Source: CAZNXJ01 sp964577115 (GTDB taxonomy: Bacteria > Planctomycetota > Planctomycetia > Pirellulales > Pirellulaceae). From it: a stretch of 64,000 nucleotides of DNA. Below are positions 54,476 through 62,854 of this stretch, in pieces (positions within the stretch are counted from its first letter, which is position 1; each line of letters begins with the position of its first letter). The translations under genes were made by a program, and so were the position numbers. The notes beneath the pieces are model-generated. The model searched no databases and was not told where the DNA came from. It was given only the letters and a program-made list of their open reading frames with translations. The DNA is taken from the NCBI GenBank assembly GCA_964577115.1, contig CAZNXJ010000008.1:1-64000 (forward strand), in the 5' to 3' direction.

Positions 54476-55423
54476 TCAAGCGCTCCAGCGTTGCCGATGC
54501 GCGCTCGATTGGCGCAGGATTTCTCGCACGAGTTCCGCGTTCAATCGGTGACCGCTCCGGGAGGCCGTGACCCACGCGCGTAGCGAGCATCCGGCGAGCG
54601 TCAGGTCTCCGAGCAGGTCCAGCGCTTTATGCCGTACGCACTCGTTGTCGAAACGCAATTCATTGTCGATCGGTCCGTCGGGCCCATAAATCAACAGGTC
54701 GCGCGCCGTCACGCGGTAGCCAAGCCCCTGACTGCGCAAGGCATCGGCTTCTTCGACGGTGAGGAACGTTCGCGCGGAAGCCAGTTCGCGCTGGAACGCA
54801 CCTTCTTCTCGGAGGTCCACGACGAAATGCTGTTGGCCGATGGAGCTTACCGCGCCGTAGTCGAGCGCGTACTCGAGCGTTAAACCATCATACGGCCGAG
54901 CCTCGACCCATTGGCGCCCGTCACTGACGCGAACCGTGTGCTCGAGCACCAGCTCACGTCGCTGGGCCGCCTGCGTTTCCGTACCGGCTTGCGTCAGCGC
55001 CTCGACAAACGGCTGACTGGATCCGTCGAAGCCGGGCAGCTCCGGACCGCTCACCCACACTTCGCAGTTGTCGATCCCGAGCCCGGCGAGCGCTGCCATG
55101 ACGTGTTCGATCATTTCGACCGAGGCGGCACCGTTGCTCAGTGCCGTACGCCGCGGCACCTCGATGCGATTGTGGACCGTGGCTCGGATGTACTGAAGCG
55201 GTCGCACATCGCTGCGCACAAACGTGATACCGCTATTCGCTTGCGCCGGGCGAAATTGTACGGTCACATCCTTGCCACTCCAGTATCCGAAACCGTGCAA
55301 ACTGACCGGCGCTGCAATGGTGCGCTGAAAGCTTGTCGAGGCGCTCAAGGGTCGAACACTCACAGGTTGAAGAACAGAGACGTCCTGCCGGCGGCCGGCG
55401 TCAAGTCGCCGGCCGTTCGGCAC
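54476..55423 (-). CDS. lpxC: UDP-3-O-acyl-N-acetylglucosamine deacetylase LpxC
   Basis: A 315-residue zinc deacetylase, the committed step of lipid A synthesis. Zinc ligands are H107 (in 'EMIEHVMAALAGLG'), H265 and D269 (in 'RHKALDLLGDL'), with the catalytic base Glu next to H107 and H292 in 'GHRLN'. 'GPELPGFDGSSQPFVEA' is the conserved inner loop. It is a single-domain LpxC: no FabZ is fused at the C-terminus, as happens in some bacteria. The frame opens at a GTG (55423); another GTG about 20 codons in is an alternative, since neither has a strong ribosome-binding site. Confidence 0.94.
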   Translation of the reverse strand: MPNGRRLDAGRRQDVSVLQPVSVRPLSASTSFQRTIAAPVSLHGFGYWSGKDVTVQFRPAQANSGITFVRSDVRPLQYIRATVHNRIEVPRRTALSNGAASVEMIEHVMAALAGLGIDNCEVWVSGPELPGFDGSSQPFVEALTQAGTETQAAQRRELVLEHTVRVSDGRQWVEARPYDGLTLEYALDYGAVSSIGQQHFVVDLREEGAFQRELASARTFLTVEEADALRSQGLGYRVTARDLLIYGPDGPIDNELRFDNECVRHKALDLLGDLTLAGCSLRAWVTASRSGHRLNAELVREILRQSSAHRQRWSA

Positions 55424-55471
55424 GCGGGCAATCGGCCGCTTTCATCGATGCAATCGACTTCCGTCCGCGCG

Positions 55472-56146
55472 TCAGCGGCGCTGCGGAGCGGCAGGGCGAG
55501 CCCCCACGGCGGCCGGCGCGACGGCGCCGCGATTCAATTCCTGGACGATCGCCCCGGTGATGTTCAGGTCGCGCTGATAGACGACGGAACGATTGACGCC
55601 TTGAAGGACGCTGGCCCGCTCCTGAGGATCAATCGGCTCGTCATTGAACCGCAGCACCAACCCGATGCCGTGCTTGTGCGCAAACGCCGTGACGTGCTCG
55701 AGCACCTCCTGGTAGGCCTGATAGTACGCGCGCGCCTCGCGGTCCATGAAATCTTTCTTTTTGATGGCCATGTCGACCTGCAATTCGGCCGACAGCTTGG
55801 CGAGCTCTTCTTCGAGCTTCTTGTAGTCGGGCGAACCCGGCTGGTACTCCCTCAGCTTCTCGCTGAGCGCCGTACCTTGCTTCCGGCGTTCGATCACCGC
55901 CGCCTCGTAGTTCTTAATATCGTTCTTGATCTGCTCCATGGTGGCCTTGAACCGCACATGCTGCTCGAAGACCTGGTTCAGATCGATGACGGCAATCGCG
56001 GTTCCCGCAGCCGGCGCAGCGACGGCGGGCGGCGGTGCGGGGCGGGCGGCGGGGCGCGCCGGTTGTCCGGGCGCTTGAGCGAAGAGGGCCGAACCGGCGC
56101 ACAGAAACGCGGCAGCCGACACAGCACTGCGGGTTAGAATCTTCAC
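55472..56146 (-). CDS. OmpH/Skp-family periplasmic chaperone
   Basis: A 224-residue exported chaperone. Residues 1-25 are a signal peptide, followed by a Pro/Ala-rich linker. The Skp-like core begins with 'IAVIDLNQVFEQHVRFK' and continues as a long coiled coil (about 65-165). Skp binds unfolded outer-membrane proteins in the periplasm. The GTG at 56146 is preferred because AAGGAG lies eight bases upstream and it gives a signal peptide. The gene heads the block ompH-lpxC-lpxA-Gfo/Idh on the minus strand, a grouping of outer-membrane biogenesis functions. Confidence 0.9.
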   Translation of the reverse strand: MKILTRSAVSAAAFLCAGSALFAQAPGQPARPAARPAPPPAVAAPAAGTAIAVIDLNQVFEQHVRFKATMEQIKNDIKNYEAAVIERRKQGTALSEKLREYQPGSPDYKKLEEELAKLSAELQVDMAIKKKDFMDREARAYYQAYQEVLEHVTAFAHKHGIGLVLRFNDEPIDPQERASVLQGVNRSVVYQRDLNITGAIVQELNRGAVAPAAVGARPAAPQRR

Positions 56147-56412
56147 GATCAGCACTCCTTGCTGAAGTCTTATCGTCCGTGACACGGCGGCGGGATCGCC
56201 GCACCGGCCGCCGCAACCGCGCAGCAGCTCCGGCGACGAGCGGGCGTATTTTGCCGCGAACGATGGCATGCGTAAAGATCAGATCCGCCCTGCCGGATCG
56301 CGCGCAGTCGCTGCCGGGACGGGTTTGACAGGCTCGTGGGGCGTCGCTATTCTCTCGCCCCGCGCCGCCTCACGGCGTCCCCGGGAGTTTCCTGGTTTAT
56401 GAGGAGTTTGTT

Positions 56413-56835
56413 GTGGAACCGGTCGCTGGTCGCTCGCACGTGCTGGTCGTCGATGCATCGCGGGATTCACGCGAAGTCATCTGCACGATGCTCCAAAGGC
56501 ATGGATGGAGCACCGTGGAGGCGGCAACGGCCGAACAGGGCCTGCAACTGGCGCGGCGTTACCGCCCGCAAGTCATCGTCGCCGACCTCGAAACCGACGT
56601 GCAGCGCGACGAGCGAGTTTGCGAGTCGTACTCCGCCGAATCGCTCCGCCACAACGCGGCCCTGCTGATGCTTGGCGTCGGGCGGACCGAGGCTGGCGGT
56701 GTCCCCCGCGACTGTCTTGTACCGAAGCCCTACCACTACGGTCCATTGATTCGTAAAATCGAACAGCTTTGTCGTCGAGCGGTGGCCGAGGGCGAGCGCG
56801 ATTCTGACTGCCCGGCGCGGGGGAAAGCGGCGTAG
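56413..56835 (+). CDS. Receiver-like (CheY-fold) protein with weak active site
   Basis: A 140-residue protein resembling a lone response-regulator receiver. It has 'HVLVVDASRDSREVI', the putative phospho-acceptor Asp in 'VIVADLETD' and a lysine in 'VPKPYHYGPL'. The usual acidic pair after beta-strand 1 is reduced to a single Asp (VDAS rather than VDDS/D), and the segment after the acceptor is irregular, so phosphorylation may be weak. The GTG at 56413 is supported by GAGGAG six bases upstream. It is followed by the FHA-GAF-kinase gene after 55 bases and is likely cotranscribed. Confidence 0.78.
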   Translation: MEPVAGRSHVLVVDASRDSREVICTMLQRHGWSTVEAATAEQGLQLARRYRPQVIVADLETDVQRDERVCESYSAESLRHNAALLMLGVGRTEAGGVPRDCLVPKPYHYGPLIRKIEQLCRRAVAEGERDSDCPARGKAA

Positions 56836-56890
56836 CCCGCCCACTGTTGTTTCGGCTGCCACTGCGGCGGCGCCCTCAACAGGCGACACT

Positions 56891-58600
56891 ATGGCTTCGC
56901 TGTTCGTCATCCGTGGACGTGACCAAGGCACGCGGTTCGAGCTAACCGCGCCCAGTTACACACTGGGCCGCGACCACTCGAACGCCATTCAACTGCACGA
57001 TACGGAAATCTCGCGCCGGCATGCGGAGATCCGACAGACGGCAGGCCACCACGAGCTGCTCGACCTACAGAGCTCGAACGGCACGTACGTCAACAATAAA
57101 CGCGTCGAGCGGCGCATTCTCCAGAATGGCGACCGCGTGCAGATCGGACGCACGTTGATGCTCTATACGGCGCCGGAAGAAACCGCCTCGGTTGACGCGG
57201 CCAAGTACGTCGATATTGTGCGGCAGAGTTCCGACGGGCAGGAGTCGCGCATTGTCTCGACGATATCGCAGGACGAGGGAAGCCGCATTTTCTCGTCGAA
57301 TGTCGAAGGCTCCGAAAGCCCTTGGCTGGCCCGCGCGCGCAGCAACCTACAGATCATGTATCGAACGGCGCTCGCCGTCAGCCATACGCTGGACATCGAC
57401 GAGCTGCTCAATCGCATCATGGATCTGATCTTCGAGTGGGTCGAAGCCGACCGCGGCTGCGTCATGCTGCTCGATCAGGAAACCGACGAACTACGTCCGG
57501 CGGTCCGCAAAGACCGGCAAGGCGGGAAGCTCGACAATATCTCGCTGAGCCGCACGATCCTTGACTACGTCATGCAGCGGAACGAGGGCGTTTTGACGAC
57601 CGACGCGGTGGGCGACCAGCGCTGGGACCCGGGCGTCAGTATCGTGAAGATGGGCGTCCGCGAGGCGATCTGCGTGCCGATGCAGGGGCGCTACGGCGTT
57701 GTCGGCGTGATCTACATCGACACCTACACGCCGCCGGGCAAACTATTGCTACAGCGATCCAGCAACAAATTTACCGACGACCACCTGAAGCTTATGATCG
57801 CGATCGCGCACCAGGCCGCGCTCGCTATCGAAGACACCTCCTACTATTCGGCCATGCTACAGGCCGAACGGCTCGCCGCCATGGGGCAAACGATCGCGAC
57901 GCTCTCGCACCACATCAAGAACATCCTGCAAGGCATCCGGGGCGGCAGCTACTTGATCGAAGAAGGGCTGAAGGCGGAAGAGCCCGAGGTGGTCCGGAAG
58001 GGCTGGGCCATCGTCGAAAAGAACCAGGAGAAAATCTCGAACCTCGTCATGGACATGTTAACGTTCAGCAAGGAACGCGAGCCGGACATGAGCCCGGCCA
58101 TGCTGAACGAAACCGTGGGCGACGTGATCGAGCTAATGGCCGTGCGAGCGCGCGATGCGGGCGTCGAGCTGACATTCGATCCGTCGGAGGAAATCACCGA
58201 GCTGTGCTTCGACGCCGATGCCATGCACCGCGCCGTGCTGAACGTCGTCACGAATGCCATCGACGCGTGCGAAAAAGTCCCCAACGGCTACGTTCGCGTC
58301 CGGACGCTGATCGACCACGCTCAGAACCAAGCCCGCGTCGTCATTGAAGACAACGGCGAAGGCATCGCGCCGGACGACATTCGTAAAATTTTCTCGGTAT
58401 TCGAGTCGCGCAAGGGAAGCCGCGGGACGGGGCTTGGGCTGCCGGTGTCTCAAAAAATTCTGCGCGAGCACGGCGGTGACATCCATGTCGAAAGCGCGCC
58501 TGGCCAGGGGAGCCGCTTCATCCTTGCCTTCCCCGCCATTCGACCGGAAAGCAGCGGACACACCGAGATGGTGTACCCGAACTCGCCACCAAGCGAGTAG
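56891..58600 (+). CDS. FHA-GAF-histidine kinase
   Basis: A 569-residue soluble sensor kinase. Residues 1-95 form an FHA domain ('TLGRDHSNAIQL', 'SRRHAEI', 'SSNGTYVNN'), about 155-320 a GAF domain, about 330-395 a HisKA-like dimerisation helix with His in 'IATLSHHIKNILQGI', and about 420-555 a HATPase with 'DNGEGIAP' and 'GTGLGLPVSQKI'. The FHA input suggests that Ser/Thr kinase signalling controls a two-component pathway. No membrane segments were seen. The preceding receiver-like gene is a possible partner. No DNA-binding regulator lies nearby. Confidence 0.9.
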   Translation: MASLFVIRGRDQGTRFELTAPSYTLGRDHSNAIQLHDTEISRRHAEIRQTAGHHELLDLQSSNGTYVNNKRVERRILQNGDRVQIGRTLMLYTAPEETASVDAAKYVDIVRQSSDGQESRIVSTISQDEGSRIFSSNVEGSESPWLARARSNLQIMYRTALAVSHTLDIDELLNRIMDLIFEWVEADRGCVMLLDQETDELRPAVRKDRQGGKLDNISLSRTILDYVMQRNEGVLTTDAVGDQRWDPGVSIVKMGVREAICVPMQGRYGVVGVIYIDTYTPPGKLLLQRSSNKFTDDHLKLMIAIAHQAALAIEDTSYYSAMLQAERLAAMGQTIATLSHHIKNILQGIRGGSYLIEEGLKAEEPEVVRKGWAIVEKNQEKISNLVMDMLTFSKEREPDMSPAMLNETVGDVIELMAVRARDAGVELTFDPSEEITELCFDADAMHRAVLNVVTNAIDACEKVPNGYVRVRTLIDHAQNQARVVIEDNGEGIAPDDIRKIFSVFESRKGSRGTGLGLPVSQKILREHGGDIHVESAPGQGSRFILAFPAIRPESSGHTEMVYPNSPPSE

Positions 58601-59213
58601 CGCCCGCCTCCGCCCCCCTGAAGCAGCGGCTTACCTTCACTCCCGATCCCTCTCCCGCAGCCTCTGTCCCCGCCAGAGTGCGGCGTCCGGATTCCCTCGT
58701 ACTGGGCTCGTCGCAATCTTGGATTTCTCGCCTCGCTCGGCTGCGCGAGGTTGTATAGAATGCGTCGAGTTTGCCGAACGTCTTTTCCCGTTAGAGAAGC
58801 CGCACGGGAAGTTACAGGGATTGTAATTTTGACAAACGATCGTGGCGATACTTCCGTAGAGACACGATGCGGCAAATTCCGCACGGATGGAACCGTGGAC
58901 GGAAAATCCCGGAAAAACTGGCCTCTTTTGCGAGGTGCGGCGACCGGGACTCTGACCCGCGGCTCCTGGTCCGAGAGTTGCGACGGGCTGCCTGGCCGCC
59001 GGTCCGGAGATCAGCAAAGAGTGACCGATCCGGACACGCAACGACCAGGCACACACGATCGCTACCGTCGGCTGGCCGACGCCGTGCTCTCACGTTTCCC
59101 AGCGCGCTAGTCGTGCGCACAACGTGTACAGGGATGACGTGCGGTCGGCCGGGGAGATCGAACGGACGTTATCGTCAGAAAAGCAGTAGGTACGCAAACA
59201 GGAGGCCGAGTCC
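58601..59213. other. Long intergenic region between FHA-kinase and DUF1571 genes
   Basis: No gene is firmly supported in these 613 bases. A plus-strand frame at about 58751-59110 ends in a plausible helical tail but has no family match or good start. A TTGACA at about 58829 has no -10 box at standard spacing. The DUF1571 leader with AGGAGG closes the region. Confidence 0.4.
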
Positions 59214-60101
59214 GTGCCCAACCATCCAATTCTTCGCCAGATGAGCCGCCGCGCGTTTATCGGCTGCGCCACCGTTGCCACGGCCTCGCTGGCGATGGCT
59301 CAGCAGCCGGGTCAATTCCGCGAGCCTGTGTACCGCGTGTCGAAAGCGAAAAACGAGCCGGTTAGCACCGTCGACTCGCATCCGCTCGACCCAGCGCTCG
59401 ACATTGCTCGTAAGGGTCTCGAACATATCCGCGCGAACATCCGCGATTACACGTGCACGCTCGTGAAGCGTGAACGCATCAAGGGCGAGCTGAATGACCA
59501 CGAGTTCATTCACATGCGCGTGCGCAATCGGCAGTACGATGCGGAGAACAATATCACGGTGCCGTTCAGCGTCTACATGTATTTCATGAAGCCTGCGCAC
59601 GTGCGGGGCCGCGAAGTGATTTACGTGGAAGGCCGCAATAACGGCAAGCTGTGTGCGCATGAAGGCGGCACGAAGGGGAAACTGCTGCCGACCGTCTGGC
59701 TGCAACCCGACAGCATGCTCGCCATGCAGGGCCAGTTGTACCCGATCACCGAAGTGGGCATCGAGAACCTCGTGCTCAAGCTGATCGAACGCGGTACGGC
59801 CGAGCGCAAACATCCTGACGTGGAAGTGAACTTCAAGAAAAACGCGAAGGTCAACGACCGCGTCTGCACGGTGCTCGAAATCCGCCATCCGACACAGCGG
59901 CCCGAGTACGAGTTCTATCTGGCTCAGGTGTTCATCGACGACGAGATGAATATCCCGATCCGTTACGCGGCCTACGGTTGGCCCGATTCGCCGAAGTCAC
60001 AGCCCCCGGTGCTCGAGGAATACACCTACCTCGACATCAAGGTCAACGTGGGGTTGACGGATTATGACTTCGACCCGAAGAACGAAAACTACAACTTTTA
60101 A
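59214..60101 (+). CDS. DUF1571-family exported protein
   Basis: A 295-residue protein of the DUF1571 family, frequent in planctomycetes. A twin-arginine-type signal 'SRRAFIG' (11-17) with a following hydrophobic part directs export. The core shows 'LEHIRANIRDYTCTLVKRERIKG' and 'FYLAQVFIDDEMNIPIRYAAYGWP', read in parts. The shape resembles LolA/LolB-like lipoprotein carriers, but this is inference and no function is established. The GTG at 59214 has AGGAGG eight bases upstream. A strong terminator follows at 60184. Confidence 0.88.
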   Translation: MPNHPILRQMSRRAFIGCATVATASLAMAQQPGQFREPVYRVSKAKNEPVSTVDSHPLDPALDIARKGLEHIRANIRDYTCTLVKRERIKGELNDHEFIHMRVRNRQYDAENNITVPFSVYMYFMKPAHVRGREVIYVEGRNNGKLCAHEGGTKGKLLPTVWLQPDSMLAMQGQLYPITEVGIENLVLKLIERGTAERKHPDVEVNFKKNAKVNDRVCTVLEIRHPTQRPEYEFYLAQVFIDDEMNIPIRYAAYGWPDSPKSQPPVLEEYTYLDIKVNVGLTDYDFDPKNENYNF

Positions 60102-60183
60102 TCTGGCGCCGCGTGGCGGGCGCATCGGCGAGTGCGGCACGACGCCGCGCGCCGTCCGCCTTGTTGCTGCCTCCAACTCATCC

Positions 60184-60224
60184 GGAAACCTCGCACGGCC
60201 TGGTCGCGCGAGGTTTCCTTTTTT
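60184..60224 (+). terminator. Rho-independent terminator of the DUF1571 gene
   Basis: A perfect 11-bp stem, GGAAACCTCGC (60184-60194) with GCGAGGTTTCC (60208-60218), has a 13-base loop and is followed by TTTTTT. It ends only ten bases before the start codon of the alpha/beta hydrolase gene at 60234. Confidence 0.92.
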
Positions 60225-60233
60225 CCGCCGTCA

Positions 60234-60995
60234 ATGCTCTTCGAAACATCCTTCATCTTCCCGGCCCCCAAATACCCGCTGGGCAATTGGCAGCCGGAAG
60301 ATTTTCCGTACCAGCCCGTGGAGTTTCGAGCAAGCGACGGGGTCGCGCTCTACGGCTGGCTGCTCGAACACCCGAATCCGGTCGGCTGGGCCGTGTATTG
60401 TCACGGGAATGGCGAGAACGTCGCCATGGCTGCGGCCTACGTTAGTGCTCTCCGGAATCGCTTTCGGCTAAGCATCCTGTTGTTCGACTACCGCGGATAT
60501 GGGCGCAGCGAAGGGCGGCCGGATGAGCCGGGTGTGATTGCGGATGGCCTAGCCGCTCAGCAGTGGGTCGCCGAGCACTACCGTGTGCGGCCCTCCGACG
60601 TAATTGTGATCGGTCGTTCTTTGGGCGGAGCGATCGCGGTGGCGATTGCAGCGGAACGCGGAGCGCGAGGGTTGGTTCTACAGAGCACCTTCCATTCGAT
60701 GGTCGACCTGGCGAAGTGGTACTTCCCCATGCTGCCGCTCCGCCGCTACCTGCGCAACCGGTTCGAAAACATCCCCCGCATCCAGCGAACAACCTGCCCA
60801 TTGCTACAGAGCCACAGCGAAGACGACGAAGTGGTGCCGTGGCGCATGGGCCGCGCGCTGTTTGATGCCGCGCCGCAAACGCAGAAGACGTTTTTCTCTT
60901 TCCGAGGGCGTGGTCATAATGAGGGCGAACCGGCCGAGTATGCGGCGGTCTTTGATCGCTTTCTCGAGCAACTCGCCCCCGTTACTCCTTCCTGA
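60234..60995 (+). CDS. Alpha/beta hydrolase (ABHD17-like)
   Basis: A 253-residue serine hydrolase. The nucleophile is S129 in 'IGRSLGG', the acid is probably D198 in 'SEDDEVVP' and the base is H225 in 'RGHNEG'. The oxyanion region is 'YCHGNGENVA'. The N-terminal 'FIFPAPKYPLGNW' resembles the ABHD13/17-like group of depalmitoylase-type hydrolases, but the substrate is unknown. The ATG at 60234 begins the family sequence but lies ten bases after a strong terminator and lacks a Shine-Dalgarno site, so its transcript must start at or very near the start codon. Confidence 0.9.
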   Translation: MLFETSFIFPAPKYPLGNWQPEDFPYQPVEFRASDGVALYGWLLEHPNPVGWAVYCHGNGENVAMAAAYVSALRNRFRLSILLFDYRGYGRSEGRPDEPGVIADGLAAQQWVAEHYRVRPSDVIVIGRSLGGAIAVAIAAERGARGLVLQSTFHSMVDLAKWYFPMLPLRRYLRNRFENIPRIQRTTCPLLQSHSEDDEVVPWRMGRALFDAAPQTQKTFFSFRGRGHNEGEPAEYAAVFDRFLEQLAPVTPS

Positions 60996-61085
60996 CTCGA
61001 TCCGGCTGCCGGCTCGGCCCCCCGTGCGGCCGACCACCCCGTGCCGCAGGCGAGCCACCAAAGGGTCGATAAAGGCAAATCCACC

Positions 61086-61970
61086 ATGAACTCACCATCG
61101 CTGCACATCCCCGTGATGATGGAGGAGGTGCTCGAGGGCCTCGCTTTGCAGCCTGGCCAGGTGGTGTGCGATGGAACATTTGGAGCCGGCGGTCACACGC
61201 TGCGCATCGCCGAACTCGTCGGCCCCACGGGCCGCGTAATCGGGCTGGATCGCGATCCGGCGGCCGCCGAGCGAGGACGTGCGAGGATGGCGGGCCTGCC
61301 GAATGTCTCCGTTGTGCATGCCAGCTACCACGAAATCCCAGAAGTGCTCCAGAAGCTCGGCATCCCCCATGGCCTCGACGGCATCCTGCTCGACCTCGGC
61401 CTCTCGAGCGATCAGCTTGCCGATCGCGAGCGGGGGTTCAGCTTCGAGGCGGAAGGCGAACTGGATCTGCGGTTCGACCCCGAGGACGGCGAACCCGCCT
61501 GGCAGCTGCTTGCGCGGCTGCCGGAGCGGCAAATCGCCGACTTGATATACCAGTTCGGAGAGGAGCGCTACAGTCGGCGGATTGCGCGGAAGATCGTCGA
61601 GGTGCGGCGAATCCGCCCGCTGCGTACGGCGGCCGAGGTGGCACAGCTCGTCCGCACCTGTGTTCCCCGCACCCCCGGATTGCGGATCGATCCGGCCACC
61701 CGCACCTTCCAGGCGCTGCGGATTGCCGTGAATCATGAGCTGGAAATTCTGGCCGAAGCGCTGCGTATATTTCCTGATGTACTGCGGCCGGGCGGACGGC
61801 TCGCCGTGATCAGCTTCCACTCGCTCGAGGACCGGATCGTAAAACAGGCGTTTCGCGGGGATCCGCGTTATACGATCTTGACGAAAAAGCCGATTCGTCC
61901 TAATGAGGCGGAGGTTTGCAGTAATCCGCGCAGCCGCAGCGCGCGGCTCCGCCTCGCTCAGCGGACGTGA
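61086..61970 (+). CDS. rsmH: 16S rRNA m4C1402 methyltransferase RsmH
   Basis: A 294-residue SAM-dependent enzyme that methylates N4 of C1402 in 16S rRNA. Features are 'HIPVMMEEVLEGL', motif I 'VCDGTFGAGGHT', 'GILLDLGLSSDQL' and the C-terminal 'VISFHSLEDRIVKQAF', all family hallmarks. In most bacteria it sits in the division and cell-wall cluster between mraZ and ftsL. Here mraZ is 885 bases downstream on the opposite strand. No division genes follow other than a possible ftsL-position protein. Confidence 0.96.
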   Translation: MNSPSLHIPVMMEEVLEGLALQPGQVVCDGTFGAGGHTLRIAELVGPTGRVIGLDRDPAAAERGRARMAGLPNVSVVHASYHEIPEVLQKLGIPHGLDGILLDLGLSSDQLADRERGFSFEAEGELDLRFDPEDGEPAWQLLARLPERQIADLIYQFGEERYSRRIARKIVEVRRIRPLRTAAEVAQLVRTCVPRTPGLRIDPATRTFQALRIAVNHELEILAEALRIFPDVLRPGGRLAVISFHSLEDRIVKQAFRGDPRYTILTKKPIRPNEAEVCSNPRSRSARLRLAQRT

Positions 61971-62041
61971 AGCTACGGTGCTCGACCGCACCGCGCCAGT
62001 TCTCGCTTGAAGAGGCAGCCTGACGGAAAGGGCCAGCGACG

Positions 62042-62467
62042 ATGGGGAAGGAGATCCGGGGTGCATTCTCGGTCGTGGGAGTCCTGGTGCTGCTGTTTTG
62101 CGGACTGCTCTATGCCCGCATTTCAGGAAGCGCGGTTGTCTTGCCCCAAGTCTCCCTGCCGGCACCGGCGCAATTTGAACCGCCGCCGCGTACTGTCCAC
62201 TCGCAGCCGACGATTGTGCAGGAAGGAGCCTGGGACGAGCTGACGACGCCGGTCCGCGCGAGTCTCGACCCGCCGATTGCCTCGCCCGAGCAGGCGCAGC
62301 GTTTGGAGGTACGCCGGCGAGCGGACAATGTGCGCCGCGTGGGTGAAGTGGAGCTGACGTCGGCGGAGAGCGTCGCCGAGTTGACGAATCCACGCGAGCC
62401 GGCCACGCGTTCAGCGGGCCATCACGAGCGGCTCGAGGCGATCCGCTATCCCGACCTCGCGCCGTAG
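62042..62467 (+). CDS. Small single-pass membrane protein in the ftsL position
   Basis: A 141-residue protein with one N-terminal membrane helix (about 8-27, 'FSVVGVLVLLFCGLLYA') and a Pro-rich then charged outer part. It lies 71 bases after rsmH, where ftsL stands in the dcw cluster, and its topology is FtsL-like. It lacks an obvious leucine-rich coiled coil, so I do not call it FtsL. No ftsI follows. The ATG at 62042 is plausible, with no strong ribosome-binding site. Confidence 0.65.
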   Translation: MGKEIRGAFSVVGVLVLLFCGLLYARISGSAVVLPQVSLPAPAQFEPPPRTVHSQPTIVQEGAWDELTTPVRASLDPPIASPEQAQRLEVRRRADNVRRVGEVELTSAESVAELTNPREPATRSAGHHERLEAIRYPDLAP

Positions 62468-62854
62468 GCGATCCTCCGGCGCCAAGGCGGGAAGCTCACG
62501 AGGAATCCTGGCACGCCGCCCGCGCCGATCCTGACGGGCGGGGCGAGCGGCCCTCGCGCAATGAAAGCAAACGACCCAGGGTGCTTCCGTGCACCCTGGG
62601 CTGGGTCGTCGCTGCCGGCAGATCGCGTCAGAGACTCACCGGACGCGCCACCGGCCCGATGGAAGCTGCGGCAATCCATGCCGTAGCCTGCGGAGCGCTT
62701 GCCGAATCAAGTCGCAGTGGCCGACGGCTCGATCGGCAGCTCCGCATACCGCGAACAACGGACGGACGTACAGGGCCGTTGCTTGCTTCCTTCCTCCGGC
62801 CCAGCAGCATGCTCGGCGGCATTTGCCGGACCGCGTAGATCCAATTGTTACGGC
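62468..62854. other. Convergent spacer holding an mraZ terminator
   Basis: These 387 bases lie between two convergent genes. They contain the hairpin at 62575-62600 and otherwise nothing that I can support; short open frames here have no family resemblance. Confidence 0.45.
62557..62600 (-). terminator. Terminator-like hairpin for mraZ
   Basis: A perfect 10-bp stem CCCAGGGTGC/GCACCCTGGG (62575-62584 and 62591-62600) has a 6-base loop. Read on the minus strand it is followed by TCGTTTGCTTTCATT, a T-rich tail. It lies about 250 bases past the mraZ stop, so the transcript would have a long trailer. Confidence 0.6.

Noticed and set aside
54911..56137. A 408-codon plus-strand frame over lpxC and the Skp-like gene
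   Set aside because: The minus-strand genes have intact catalytic motifs; the opposite frame is a codon-composition by-product.
58751..59110. Candidate small gene in the long spacer before the DUF1571 gene
   Set aside because: The C-terminal end looks somewhat helical, but there is no ribosome-binding site, no family match, and the N-terminal part is not protein-like.
61092..62393. A 433-codon minus-strand frame across rsmH
   Set aside because: It is Arg/Pro/Ala-rich, lacks a start signal, and overlaps the fully recognisable rsmH.
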